Shown here piece by piece: positions 26,907 through 35,514 of a stretch of 64,000 nt of DNA. This DNA comes from Mucilaginibacter gotjawali. GTDB taxonomy: Bacteria > Bacteroidota > Bacteroidia > Sphingobacteriales > Sphingobacteriaceae. A model generated the notes under the pieces. The model searched no databases, had not been told where the DNA came from, and saw only the letters and a program-made list of their open reading frames with translations. A program made the translations under genes and the position numbers. The number at the start of each line of letters is the position of its first letter. The stretch's first letter is position 1. Where the stretch lies: the NCBI RefSeq assembly GCF_002355435.1, contig NZ_AP017313.1, positions 744,001-808,000 of the forward strand. Reading direction: 5' to 3'.

Positions 26907-28916
26907 ATGATTAAAAAGCTCTGTTTGTTATTCACCCTCGGCCTCGCTTTATCAGCATCCGCGCAAAAAAAGGATTACCCAATTCAGCCGGTACCTTTTA
27001 CCAGCGTAAAACTGGACGATCAATTCTGGTCATCCAAAATAGAAACCAACCGTACGGTAACCATCCCCGCATCCTTTGCCCGCTGCGAAAGTACTGGTAG
27101 GGTAAAAAACTTTGTGATGGCAGCCGAGCACCAGGGCAAATTTTGCACCGTTTATCCTTTTGATGATACCGATATTTATAAAACCATTGAAGGCGCGTCT
27201 TATTCGATGGCCGTCCATCCTGATCCCAAATTATCGGCCTATATCGATTCATTGATCAATATCGTAGGTAAGGCGCAGGAGCCGGATGGCTATTTATACA
27301 CCGCCCGCTCTATCGACCCCATACATCCGCAAGCCTGGGCAGGCCCCGAACGTTGGGTGAACGAACAAAAAAGCAGTCACGAATTATATAACTGCGGCCA
27401 CATGTACGAAGCTGCTGCGGCCCACTTTATGGCAACCGGCAAACGCAATTTTTTAAACATCGCCCTAAAAAATGCCGACCTGCTGGTACGCACTTTTGGT
27501 CCCGATAAAAAGCATGTTGCCCCGGGGCATGAAATTGTTGAAATGGGTTTGGTGAGATTATATCGCATTACCGGCAAAACTGACTATTTAAACCTGGCCA
27601 AGTTTTTCATCGACCAGCGCGGCATCAAAGCCTACAATAAAAAAAGCACCAATGTTTACGAGAATGGGACTTATTTCCAGGATGATAAACCGGTGGTTGA
27701 CCAGGATGAAGCCGAAGGCCACGCAGTGCGTGCGATGTACCTGTATTCGGGCATGGCTGATGTTGCGGCGTTGACGGGCGATACCGCTTATTTGAAAGCC
27801 ATCGACAAGATCTGGAACAACATGGTAGGCAAAAAGATGTATGTGCAGGGTAGTATCGGCGCAGTGGGCGATGGCGAACGTTTCGGCGATAATTACGAGT
27901 TGCCAAATGCAACCGCTTATAACGAAACCTGCGCGGCCATAGGCAATGTGTTTTGGAACGAACGGATGTTTTTACTCCATGGCGATTCGAAATATATTGA
28001 TGTGCTGGAAAAAACGCTTTATAACGGACTCATCTCTGGCGTTGGCCTGGATGGCAAATCCTTCTTCTATACCAATGCCATGCAGGTAAGCGATAGTTTT
28101 ACCCATCCCGATCTGGAGCGCGAACGTTCCGGCTGGTTTACCTGTTCCTGCTGCCCTACCAACCTGGTGCGGCTGCTGCCATCAGTGCCCGGCTACATGT
28201 ATGCCGAAAACGGGAGCGATGTTTACGTTAACCTGTTCATCAGCGGTACCGCCAGTTTAATGGTGAATAACAAGGCGATAAAGATCACGCAGCAAAATAA
28301 CTACCCATGGCAGGGCGCTTTGGCCTTTACTATCGACCCTGCAGCTGCCACCGAAATGAACCTGATGATCCGTATCCCCGGCTGGGCGCAAAACCGGGCT
28401 ATTCCATCAGATCTGTACTCTTATGAACAACCGTCAACCCAAAAAATAGAAATAAAAGTGAATGGCAAGCCGGTGGATTACCATATGGTAAAAGGCTATG
28501 CCGTGATCAGCAAAAAATGGAAAAAGAATGATAAAGTCGAGCTGACGCTGCCAATGGATGTGCAGCGGGTGATGGCCAATAAAGCCTTACCCGAAGACAG
28601 CGCCAAAGTGGCCCTGCAGCGTGGCCCGGTGATGTACTGCGCCGAATGGAAGGATAATGGCGGCAAAGCTACCAATATCATTATCCCAAAAAATACAGTT
28701 TTTGATGCCGCGTTTGAGCCCTCGCTGTTAAATGGCGTAATGGTGCTGAAAGCAAATGTAAAAAGTGTTAATATTGATGTTGCAAATCAAACCATCAGCA
28801 CCGAAACCAAATCCATGACCGCTATTCCCTATTATGCCTGGGCCAACCGGGGTAAAGGCGAAATGACGGTATGGTTTCCGGAACAGGTGAAAGCTATTGA
28901 ACTATTAACCAGGTAA
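26907..28916 (+). CDS. GH127 family enzyme, probable beta-L-arabinofuranosidase
   Basis: 669 residues, exported (signal peptide about 1-19, ending ASAQ). GH127 enzymes release L-arabinofuranose from beta-linked arabino-oligosaccharides such as those on plant extensin hydroxyproline. The catalytic zinc site known from Bifidobacterium HypBA1 (one Glu, three Cys) is present: E340 and C342 in YNETCAAIGN, C415 and C416 in TCSCCPTN. Other family stretches: SHELYNCGHMYEAAAAHF, DEAEGHAVRAMYLYSGMADV and the (alpha/alpha)6 barrel followed by beta-sandwiches. It is the first gene of a plus-strand run with GH27 (start 12 or 195 bases downstream) and the hydroxyproline genes. Members of GH127 with other specificities exist, so the substrate is inferred. 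Confidence 0.88.
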   Translation: MIKKLCLLFTLGLALSASAQKKDYPIQPVPFTSVKLDDQFWSSKIETNRTVTIPASFARCESTGRVKNFVMAAEHQGKFCTVYPFDDTDIYKTIEGASYSMAVHPDPKLSAYIDSLINIVGKAQEPDGYLYTARSIDPIHPQAWAGPERWVNEQKSSHELYNCGHMYEAAAAHFMATGKRNFLNIALKNADLLVRTFGPDKKHVAPGHEIVEMGLVRLYRITGKTDYLNLAKFFIDQRGIKAYNKKSTNVYENGTYFQDDKPVVDQDEAEGHAVRAMYLYSGMADVAALTGDTAYLKAIDKIWNNMVGKKMYVQGSIGAVGDGERFGDNYELPNATAYNETCAAIGNVFWNERMFLLHGDSKYIDVLEKTLYNGLISGVGLDGKSFFYTNAMQVSDSFTHPDLERERSGWFTCSCCPTNLVRLLPSVPGYMYAENGSDVYVNLFISGTASLMVNNKAIKITQQNNYPWQGALAFTIDPAAATEMNLMIRIPGWAQNRAIPSDLYSYEQPSTQKIEIKVNGKPVDYHMVKGYAVISKKWKKNDKVELTLPMDVQRVMANKALPEDSAKVALQRGPVMYCAEWKDNGGKATNIIIPKNTVFDAAFEPSLLNGVMVLKANVKSVNIDVANQTISTETKSMTAIPYYAWANRGKGEMTVWFPEQVKAIELLTR

Positions 28917-28927
28917 ATCAAAACTAA

Positions 28928-31314
28928 ATGAAGAATCTTTTTAGCGTAACACACCCCTGCCCCTCTCAAGAGGGGAACCCCGAGCACGGGGCCATTAACA
29001 ATAATCATAAAAGCATTGGCCTGTGCGATTCCCCTCTCGAGAGGGGTGGAGGGGTGTGTTTGACGGATGTCCCTTTTTGGTGGCGCTTTCGGCCCGCAAT
29101 AAAAATATTAATGGTGATCTTTCTGGCCGCCACCCTTGTAACGGGTGCCGCTGCCCAGGGAATTTCTATTGAACACGGCTGGCAATTCGCCAAAGGGGAT
29201 TCATCCCAATGGTCATCGCCCGCGTATAACGATCTGAACTGGAAACACATTGACGTAAGCAAACCCTGGGAAGAACAGGGTTACCCTCAATACGACGGTT
29301 TCGGCTGGTACCGGCTGCATTTTGTGCTGCCATCATCCATTAAAGAAAAAGCTTTTTTGAAAGATAGCATCCGCATTAACTTAGGTGTTGTTGACGATAA
29401 CGACGAAGTTTACCTGAATGGCAAACTGATAGGTAAGTACGGGGGCCTGGCGGGTGATATCAAAACTTCGCAATATGGCCCGCGCAGCTATACGATAGCG
29501 ACCAGTAACCCAGCTATTTTGTGGGACAAGGAAAATGTGCTGGCCGTGCGTATTTTTGATACCGGCGGCGATGGGGGCCTTTATGGCAATAACCACAGCA
29601 TTAATATGCTGAGTTTGATGGATAATGTGAGCATCAATACCAATGGTGATTTTTATTTTGGCGACAACAATAGCCTAAGCAAGTCCATCTCCCTATCCAC
29701 AGGCAGCAATTATGTATACAAAGGCAAACTGACTTTTAAAGTAACTGATCCCGAAAATGATAGTGTAAGGAGTTTGATGAGCACCGATATTCAGTTTAGT
29801 GCGGGCAAGCCGTTTAATTATGCAATTTATGTTGCAAAGCTGCCTAAAAGATCATACCGGTTAACCTATACATTTGTTGAAGAAAAATCGCACGATGTGA
29901 TGGTGAAAACCGAGGGTACGCCCTATGTGCTCACCCCCGACCCGGGTGCAAAACCCAGGATCAATGGTCCTGATGTTTATGGCGCAAGGCCCGGAAATCC
30001 GTTTTTATACCTCATCCCTGCAACCGGGAAACAGCCGCTCAGCTATTCGGCAACAGGCCTGCCTGGTGGCTTAAAGCTGGATGAAAGAACAGGGATCATT
30101 TGTGGCACAGTTACCCAAAAAGGAGATTACCCCGTAGTATTTACGGTGCACAACCGCCTCGGCACCAAAACAAAAAAATTTACCATAAAAATTGGCGACG
30201 TGATCGGTTTAACCCCGGCTTTGGGCTGGAACAGCTGGAACGCATTCGGCTTAACGGTAAACGACCAGAAAGCCCGCGTTGCTGCCAAAACCATGACGGA
30301 TAAATTGAGCGCCCATGGCTGGAGCTATGTAAACCTGGATGACGGATGGGAAGCCCCGCAGCGCTTGGCCAGCGGAGAGATCACCCCTAACCAGAAATTC
30401 CCGGATATGAAGGGGCTGACGGACTATGTACACAGCCTCGGGTTAAAAATGGGGATCTATTCATCTCCCGGTCCGCGTACCTGCGGCGGTTATTTAGGCA
30501 GCTGGCAGCATGAAGACCAGGATGCCAAAACCTACGGCGATTGGGGCATCGATTATTTAAAATATGACTGGTGCTCGTATGGCGAAATAGCGCCGGCACA
30601 TCCCTCTCTTGACGAATTTAAAAACCCTACCAGGTAATGCGCGCCTCTTTGAATAAGATCCCGCGCGATATCATGTTCAGCTTTTGCCAGTATGGCATGG
30701 GCGATGTGTGGAAATGGGGCGCCGAAGTTGGCGGCAACAGCTGGCGTTCAACAGGTGATATTGAAGACACCTGGCAAAGTATGTCAACCATCGGTTTTAA
30801 CCAGGTTGCTGATGGCCCCTACGCGCAGCCAGGCCATTTTAACGACCCCGATATGCTGGTAGTAGGCAAAGTAGGCTGGGGCGATAGCCAGCGCAACAGC
30901 CGCCTGAGCCCGGATGAACAATATACCCATATCAGTTTGTGGAGCCTGTTATCTGCTCCGTTGCTTATTGGTTGCGATATGGGCAAACTGGACAGGTTCA
31001 CGCTTAACCTGCTCACCAATGATGAAGTGATTGCCATTGACCAGGATGCTTTGGGTAAAGAAGCACACCAGGAAGTAAAAAAAGAAAATTATCAAATCTG
31101 GATGAAGGATTTAGAAGATGGCGGCAAAGCGGTAGGGGTGTTTAATACGTCCGATAAATATCAAACCATCACCCTTAAAACAAGTGAAAATGGTTTAAAA
31201 GGCTATACCAAAATAAGGGACGTATGGCAGCAGAAATATTTGATCGCCGCGGGAAATAATTTAACAGTGAAAGTAGCGCCGCACGGTGTGGTGCTGGTGA
31301 AGTTGAGTAAATAA
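28928..31314 (+). pseudogene. GH27-type alpha-galactosidase with extra N-terminal domains, broken by one frameshift
   Basis: Exo-enzyme expected to remove terminal alpha-galactose. A start at 29111 gives a clean signal peptide (MVIFLAATLVTGAAAQ); the ATG at 28928 would add 61 residues encoded by an inverted-repeat element (28948-29062). Domains from 29111: galactose-binding-like sandwich (about 20-200; YDGFGWYRLHFVLP, NDEVYLNGKLIGKYGG), linker, putative Ig domain (about 310-365), then the GH27 barrel from LTPALGWNSWNAFG. The nucleophile Asp lies in YLKYDWCSYG (near 486) and the acid/base Asp in STGDIEDTW (near 550). The frame breaks at five A (30620-30624): one added A gives FKKPYQVMRASLNKIP and a 734-residue protein. 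As given, the first frame stops at 30637, leaving a second ORF 30637-31314 with the acid/base residue. It follows GH127 and precedes the hydroxyproline genes. Confidence 0.82.
28948..29062. repeat. Inverted-repeat element at the 5' end of the GH27 gene
   Basis: About 115 bases. Left end ACACACCCCTGCCCCTCTC and right end GAGAGGGGTGGAGGGGTGTG are imperfect complements, each with a nested hairpin (CCCCTCTCAAGAGGGG; CCCCTCTCGAGAGGGG). The inner parts also pair (GAGCACGGGGCC against GGCCTGTGCG). It falls between GH127 and the likely GH27 start, but the GH27 frame is open through it. Confidence 0.65.
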
Positions 31315-31319
31315 AGACC

Positions 31320-31500
31320 GGTTGTGCATTGGCGGGCGATTTACTCACCCGATCCGCGCTACGCTGGATCACCCTCTCTTCGCCGAAGGTGAAAAGAGGG
31401 TTGGAGAAGTTTTTTCACCCTCATTAACGCTTGCGGAAGAGAGGGTGGACAAGCGTAGCGAAGTCCGGGTGAGTCAACGGAGTGCGTTCATTACCGCCAG
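31320..31500. repeat. CCCTCTTC / GAAGAGGG repeat with GTCCGGGTGAGTCAACGGAG word
   Basis: Nested inverted words (ATTTACTCACCCG, CCCTCTCTTCGCCGAAGG, GAAGAGAGGGTGGACAAGCG, TCCGGGTGAGTCAACGGAG). The right half matches the interior of the element at 9131-9279, here without its CAATGTC ends. The whole gap 31315-31536 between GH27 and the deaminase gene consists of this repeat. Confidence 0.6.
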
Positions 31501-31536
31501 TGCAATAAAAGAATAGTAATAAAATAGAAACAATAT

Positions 31537-32484
31537 ATGAGTATCATCTGGAAAGGCGTTTTCCCGGCAGTGACCACCAAATTCAACGACAAAGATGAGT
31601 TGGATTTCGACGCATTCGATAAAAATATCGAAGCGCAAATAGAAGCCGGTGTTAAAGGAATCATTATCGGCGGTTCGCTGGGCGAAGCCAGTGTTTTAAC
31701 CGATGATGAAAAAATTACATTATTGGAGCATACGGTTAAAACCGTTAACAAGCGCGCGTATGTGATATTGAATATCGCGGAGCAAACCACCAAAGCTGCA
31801 CTTTTATGTGCTGAAAACGCGTTGAAATACGGTGCAGATGGTTTAATGATGCTGCCACCGCTGCGTTACAAAGCGGATGAAAATGAAACCTTGCAGTATT
31901 TTGCAGCGGTTGCCGAAAGTACCCCGCTGCCCATCATGATCTATAATAATCCTTACGATTATAAGATCGAGGTAACGCTGGATATGTTTGAGGAGCTTTC
32001 AAAATATGATAATATCCAGGCGGTAAAGGAATCAACCAGGGATATCAGTAATGTTACCCGCATGATCAACAGATTTGGCGACAGGTTTGCCATACTTTGT
32101 GGTGTAGATACCTTAGCTTTGGAAAGTATTTTAATGGGTGCCGATGGCTGGGTTGCTGGTTTAGTGGATGCCTTCCCGAGGGAAACGGTAGCTATATTTA
32201 ACCTGGCGAAGCAAGGTCGCCACCAGGAAGCGATAGCGATTTACCGCTGGTTTTTACCGGTGCTTGAGCTGGATATCCACCCCAAGCTGGTGCAATACAT
32301 CAAACTGGCTGAAACAGAAACCGGCCTGGGTACCGAAACCGTGCGTGCACCACGTTTGGCTTTAGAAGGCAAGGAACGCGAAGCGATATTGGGCATCATC
32401 CGCAAGGCGCTAAAACACCGCCCTGAATTGCCTGCAGGCAGTTGGGGAGTGGAGACAGAAGTGGATGTTACCGGGGTGAGTTAA
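31537..32484 (+). CDS. DHDPS-family lyase, probable 1-pyrroline-4-hydroxy-2-carboxylate deaminase
   Basis: 315 residues with the DapA/NAL (beta/alpha)8 barrel. The Schiff-base lysine is K164 in QAVKESTRDIS, and the tyrosine of IMIYNNPYDYK is at the usual place; GGSLGEASVLTDDEK replaces the GTTGE loop of true DapA. In the D-hydroxyproline route a member of this family deaminates the pyrroline to alpha-ketoglutarate semialdehyde. That role is assigned because the semialdehyde dehydrogenase, the epimerase and the oxidase of the same pathway follow on the same strand. Sequence alone would not separate it from other DHDPS-like lyases. Cytoplasmic. Confidence 0.85.
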   Translation: MSIIWKGVFPAVTTKFNDKDELDFDAFDKNIEAQIEAGVKGIIIGGSLGEASVLTDDEKITLLEHTVKTVNKRAYVILNIAEQTTKAALLCAENALKYGADGLMMLPPLRYKADENETLQYFAAVAESTPLPIMIYNNPYDYKIEVTLDMFEELSKYDNIQAVKESTRDISNVTRMINRFGDRFAILCGVDTLALESILMGADGWVAGLVDAFPRETVAIFNLAKQGRHQEAIAIYRWFLPVLELDIHPKLVQYIKLAETETGLGTETVRAPRLALEGKEREAILGIIRKALKHRPELPAGSWGVETEVDVTGVS

Positions 32485-32557
32485 AAAAAACACGATTTAT
32501 GCCCCGCAAGGGCTACCGCTTTGTAGAAAAATATTAATTAAATGACATTGCCCCATA

Positions 32558-32726
32558 GGGCAATGTCATTAAGTTAAGAGTTTTAATATCGAACACCCGA
32601 TATCGAATGTAGAACCTGCCTGCCTGCCTGCCGGCAGGTAATGAAGTGAAAAACTTCGAAGTTCGACATTCAAAATTCGTTATTCGATATTAATTTCTCT
32701 TTTTCCTTAAGTTAATGACATTGCCC
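32558..32726. mobile_element. MITE-like element with CAATGTCATTAAGTTAAG ends, copy B1
   Basis: 169 bases. The left end GGGCAATGTCATTAAG is mirrored by the right end with one mismatch in the palindromic middle. The direct repeat CCCCATAGGG flanks the core on both sides, as for a target duplication in the array unit. The interior is AATATCGAAC / GTTCGACATTC-type words around GCCTGCCTGCCGGCAGG. Confidence 0.75.
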
Positions 32727-32888
32727 CATAGGGGCTACCCTAAACGTTCAAGGTCGCGAACCTACGGCTCGCGTTTTGGATTTTAGATGATGATTCTACA
32801 AAGGGGTTGTGCCGATGGCACATGATTTTATGCCCTGTGGGGGCTACCGCTTTGTAGAAAAATATTAATTAAATGACATTGCCCCATA

Positions 32889-33069
32889 GGGCAATGTCAT
32901 TAAGTTAAGAGTTTTAATATCGAACACCCAATATCGAATGTAGAACCTGCCTGCCTGCCTGCCTGCCTGCCTGCCGGCAGGTAATGAAGTGAAAAACTTC
33001 GAAGTTCGACATTCAAAATTCGTTATTCGATATTAATTTCTCTTTTTCCTTAAGTTAATGACATTGCCC
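32889..33069. mobile_element. MITE-like element, copy B2
   Basis: 181 bases, same ends and flanking CCCCATAGGG repeats as B1. It is 12 bases longer because the GCCT tetranucleotide run has three more units, so the run varies in length between copies. Confidence 0.75.
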
Positions 33070-33231
33070 CATAGGGGCTACCCTAAACGTTCAAGGTCGC
33101 GAACCTACGGCTCGCGTTTTGGATTTTAGATGATGATTCTACAAAGGGGTTGTGCCGATGGCACATGATTTTATGCCCTGTGGGGGCTACCGCTTTGTAG
33201 AAAAATATTAATTAAATGACATTGCCCCATA

Positions 33232-33400
33232 GGGCAATGTCATTAAGTTAAGAGTTTTAATATCGAACACCCGATATCGAATGTAGAACCTGCCTGCCTG
33301 CCTGCCGGCAGGTAATGAAGTAAAAAACTTCGTAGTTCGACATTCAAAATTCGTTATTCGATATTAATTTCTCTTTTTCCTTAACTTAATGACATTGCCC
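33232..33400. mobile_element. MITE-like element, copy B3
   Basis: 169 bases. Here the 21-base terminal repeats are a perfect pair (right end CTTAACTTAATGACATTG), unlike B1 and B2 where the middle reads CTTAAGTTAATG. The flanks again carry CCCCATAGGG. Confidence 0.75.
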
Positions 33401-33854
33401 CATAGGGGCTACCCTAAATGTTCAAGGTCGCGAACCTACGGCTCGTGCTTAGAATTTTAGATGATGATTCTGCAAAGAGGTATTGCCAATAGTACATGAT
33501 TTTATGCCCCGCAGGGGCTACCGCTTTGTAGAAAAAAAGATAAACGATTAATATTGCCCCATAGGGGCTACCCAGAACATGCAACGTCGCGAACATATGG
33601 CTCGAGACAAGGTTTTAGACAATAATGTTACAAATGGGTTATGCCGATGGTACATGATTTTATGCCCTGTAGGGGCTACCGCTTTGTAGAAAAAAAGATA
33701 AACGATTAATATTGCCCCATCGGGGCTACCCAGAACATGCAACGTCGCGAACATACGGCTCGAGACAAGGTTTTAGACAATAATGTTACAAATGGGTTAT
33801 GCCGATGGTACATAACTATAGATAATAATTAAATAGTGTTATAGCATCTCATAT

Positions 33855-35429
33855 ATGAATACACAAAACCTGGCAGGTTACAAATACCTGCCGAATAGCG
33901 GCAAAAAATTCAACGGCTTTAACCCGGCTACAGGTACCGATCTGCCCGGCGATTTTTACCCGGCAACATTAGCCGAGGTTGACGAAGCCATGAACCTGGC
34001 CGATAAAGCCTTTGCCGAATATCGCCATATCGACCGCTTTAAAAAAGCAGCATTTTTACGCAGCATTGCGGATGAAATAAATGCCTTAGGCGATGAACTG
34101 ATTGAACGCGCCATGGCAGAAACCGGTTTGCCTGCGCCCCGTTTACAGGGCGAGCGCGCGCGTACCACCAACCAGATGTACCTATTTGCACAACTGGTGG
34201 AAGAAGGTTCGTGGGTGGAAGCTATTGTTGACACGGCCATCCCCGACCGCAAACCATTGCCCCGTTTGGATATCCGCCAGATGAAAGTACCCATTGGGCC
34301 GGTAGTGATGTTTGGCGCCAGTAATTTCCCGCTGGCCTATTCAGTTGCCGGTGGCGACACTGCGGCTGCACTGGCATCAGGTTGCCCGGTGGTGGTAAAA
34401 GCTCACCCTGCGCATCCCGGCACCAGCGCATTGGTAGCCTCGGCGGTTAAAAAGGCTGCGGAGCAAAACCAAATGCCAGAAGGTGTTTTCTCGATATTAT
34501 ATGATAGCGGCTACGCCGTCGGCGAGGCATTGGTAAAACATCCCAAAACAAAAATTGTAACCTTTACCGGTTCATTAAAGGGCGGAATGGCCCTAATGAA
34601 AATGGCTAACGAACGCGATGAGCCCATCCCGGTTTTTGCCGAAATGGGCAGCATTAATCCTGTTATTTTTATGCCGCAGGCAATGGAAGCCCGTGCTGAA
34701 GAATTGGCAAAAATTGCCGGACCCATAACCATCAATGCCGGACAGTTTTGCACCCAGCCCGGCTTGTTGATCGCCGTAAAATCACCAGGATTGGAAAGAT
34801 TTAAAACAGCGCTTGCCGGCGCCATAGCTGAGATCAGTTCGACAACCATGCTTACCCCTGGTATTTGTGCCAACTTTGGCAAATTGTCGGCTGAAAGGCT
34901 ATCGAACAAAACAGTGTCAACCATCGCTAAGTCTGAAGTTACAGATGCTGAACTGGCTAACCAGGGCCAGCCAATTGTTACCGAAATATCGGCAGCTGAT
35001 TTCCTGGCCGATCCTCAGTTTAAAGAGGAAGTTTTCGGGCCATTCTCATTGCTGGTAGTTGCCGATGACATGACGCAGGTACAGCAGGTTGTGGGTTCAT
35101 TACACGGGCAATTAACGGCCAGCATTATGGCCGAGCCGGGAGAACTGGAAAACTATAAACAATTAACCGATACACTGGCCAACTTAGCCGGAAGGGTAAT
35201 CCTGAACGGCCCGCCAACAGGGGTTGAAGTAGGCAATGCCATTGTACATGGCGGCCCCTTCCCGGCAACAACCGATAGTCGTTTTACATCGGTAGGCACC
35301 ACCTCTATCAAACGTTTTGTACGCCCAGTTTGCTGGCAAAACTGGAGCGATGAGCTGCTGCCCGATGAATTAAAAACCGACAACCCGCTAAAGATCTGGC
35401 GCCTGTTTAATAACGAATGGACTAAGTAG
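33855..35429 (+). CDS. Alpha-ketoglutarate semialdehyde (2,5-dioxovalerate) dehydrogenase
   Basis: 524 residues of the aldehyde dehydrogenase superfamily, in the subgroup that oxidises alpha-ketoglutarate semialdehyde to alpha-ketoglutarate with NAD(P). Catalytic Cys299 lies in AGQFCTQPG and the general base Glu263 in FAEMGSINPV; the cofactor-binding GSLKGG and FGASNFPLAYSVAGGDTA are present. N-terminal PATGTDLPGDFYPATLAEVD is typical of the group. Last step of hydroxyproline breakdown (also used in arabinose and glucarate routes). The epimerase gene follows 85 bases later on the same strand. Confidence 0.9.
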   Translation: MNTQNLAGYKYLPNSGKKFNGFNPATGTDLPGDFYPATLAEVDEAMNLADKAFAEYRHIDRFKKAAFLRSIADEINALGDELIERAMAETGLPAPRLQGERARTTNQMYLFAQLVEEGSWVEAIVDTAIPDRKPLPRLDIRQMKVPIGPVVMFGASNFPLAYSVAGGDTAAALASGCPVVVKAHPAHPGTSALVASAVKKAAEQNQMPEGVFSILYDSGYAVGEALVKHPKTKIVTFTGSLKGGMALMKMANERDEPIPVFAEMGSINPVIFMPQAMEARAEELAKIAGPITINAGQFCTQPGLLIAVKSPGLERFKTALAGAIAEISSTTMLTPGICANFGKLSAERLSNKTVSTIAKSEVTDAELANQGQPIVTEISAADFLADPQFKEEVFGPFSLLVVADDMTQVQQVVGSLHGQLTASIMAEPGELENYKQLTDTLANLAGRVILNGPPTGVEVGNAIVHGGPFPATTDSRFTSVGTTSIKRFVRPVCWQNWSDELLPDELKTDNPLKIWRLFNNEWTK

Positions 35430-35506
35430 TCATTATGTCATTGGGTCATTGAATAGTTCATTAAAATTCAATCGCCAACCACCCAATGACTTAATGACCC
35501 AATGAC
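35429..35506. repeat. CAATGACCC-word inverted repeat
   Basis: GTCATTATGTCATTGGGTCA on the left pairs with CAATGACTTAATGACCCAAT on the right. It fills the 85-base gap between the dehydrogenase and the epimerase genes and could form a long hairpin in the transcript. Confidence 0.65.
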
Positions 35507-35514
35507 AAATATCA

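Larger units (their letters stand above)
32490..33815. repeat. Tandem array of GCCCC-ATA-GGGGCTACC units, three carrying MITE-like insertions
   Basis: This 1.37-kb gene-free stretch holds about five repeats of a unit with the words GGGGCTACCGCTTTGTAGAA, TTGCCCCATAGGGGCTACCC, GTCGCGAACCTACGGCTCG and TTATGCCGATGGTACAT. The first three units are about 331, 343 and 341 bases because each contains an inserted element (32558-32726, 32889-33069, 33232-33400). The later unit, without insert, is about 148 bases. The copies are nearly identical, so the array is young or kept uniform. It separates the deaminase gene from the rest of the hydroxyproline operon. A CRISPR is excluded by the long units and lack of unique spacers. 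Confidence 0.8.

Noticed and set aside
7350..30630. Programmed -1 frameshifting in the lipoprotein and GH27 genes
   Set aside because: The sites read A-TTT-TTG and T-AAA-AAC, where the P-site tRNA would not re-pair well. Missing bases in the homopolymers explain them better.
32490..33815. CRISPR-like array
   Set aside because: Units are 148-343 bases long, spacers are not unique, and no cas gene is near. It is a tandem intergenic repeat with insertions.
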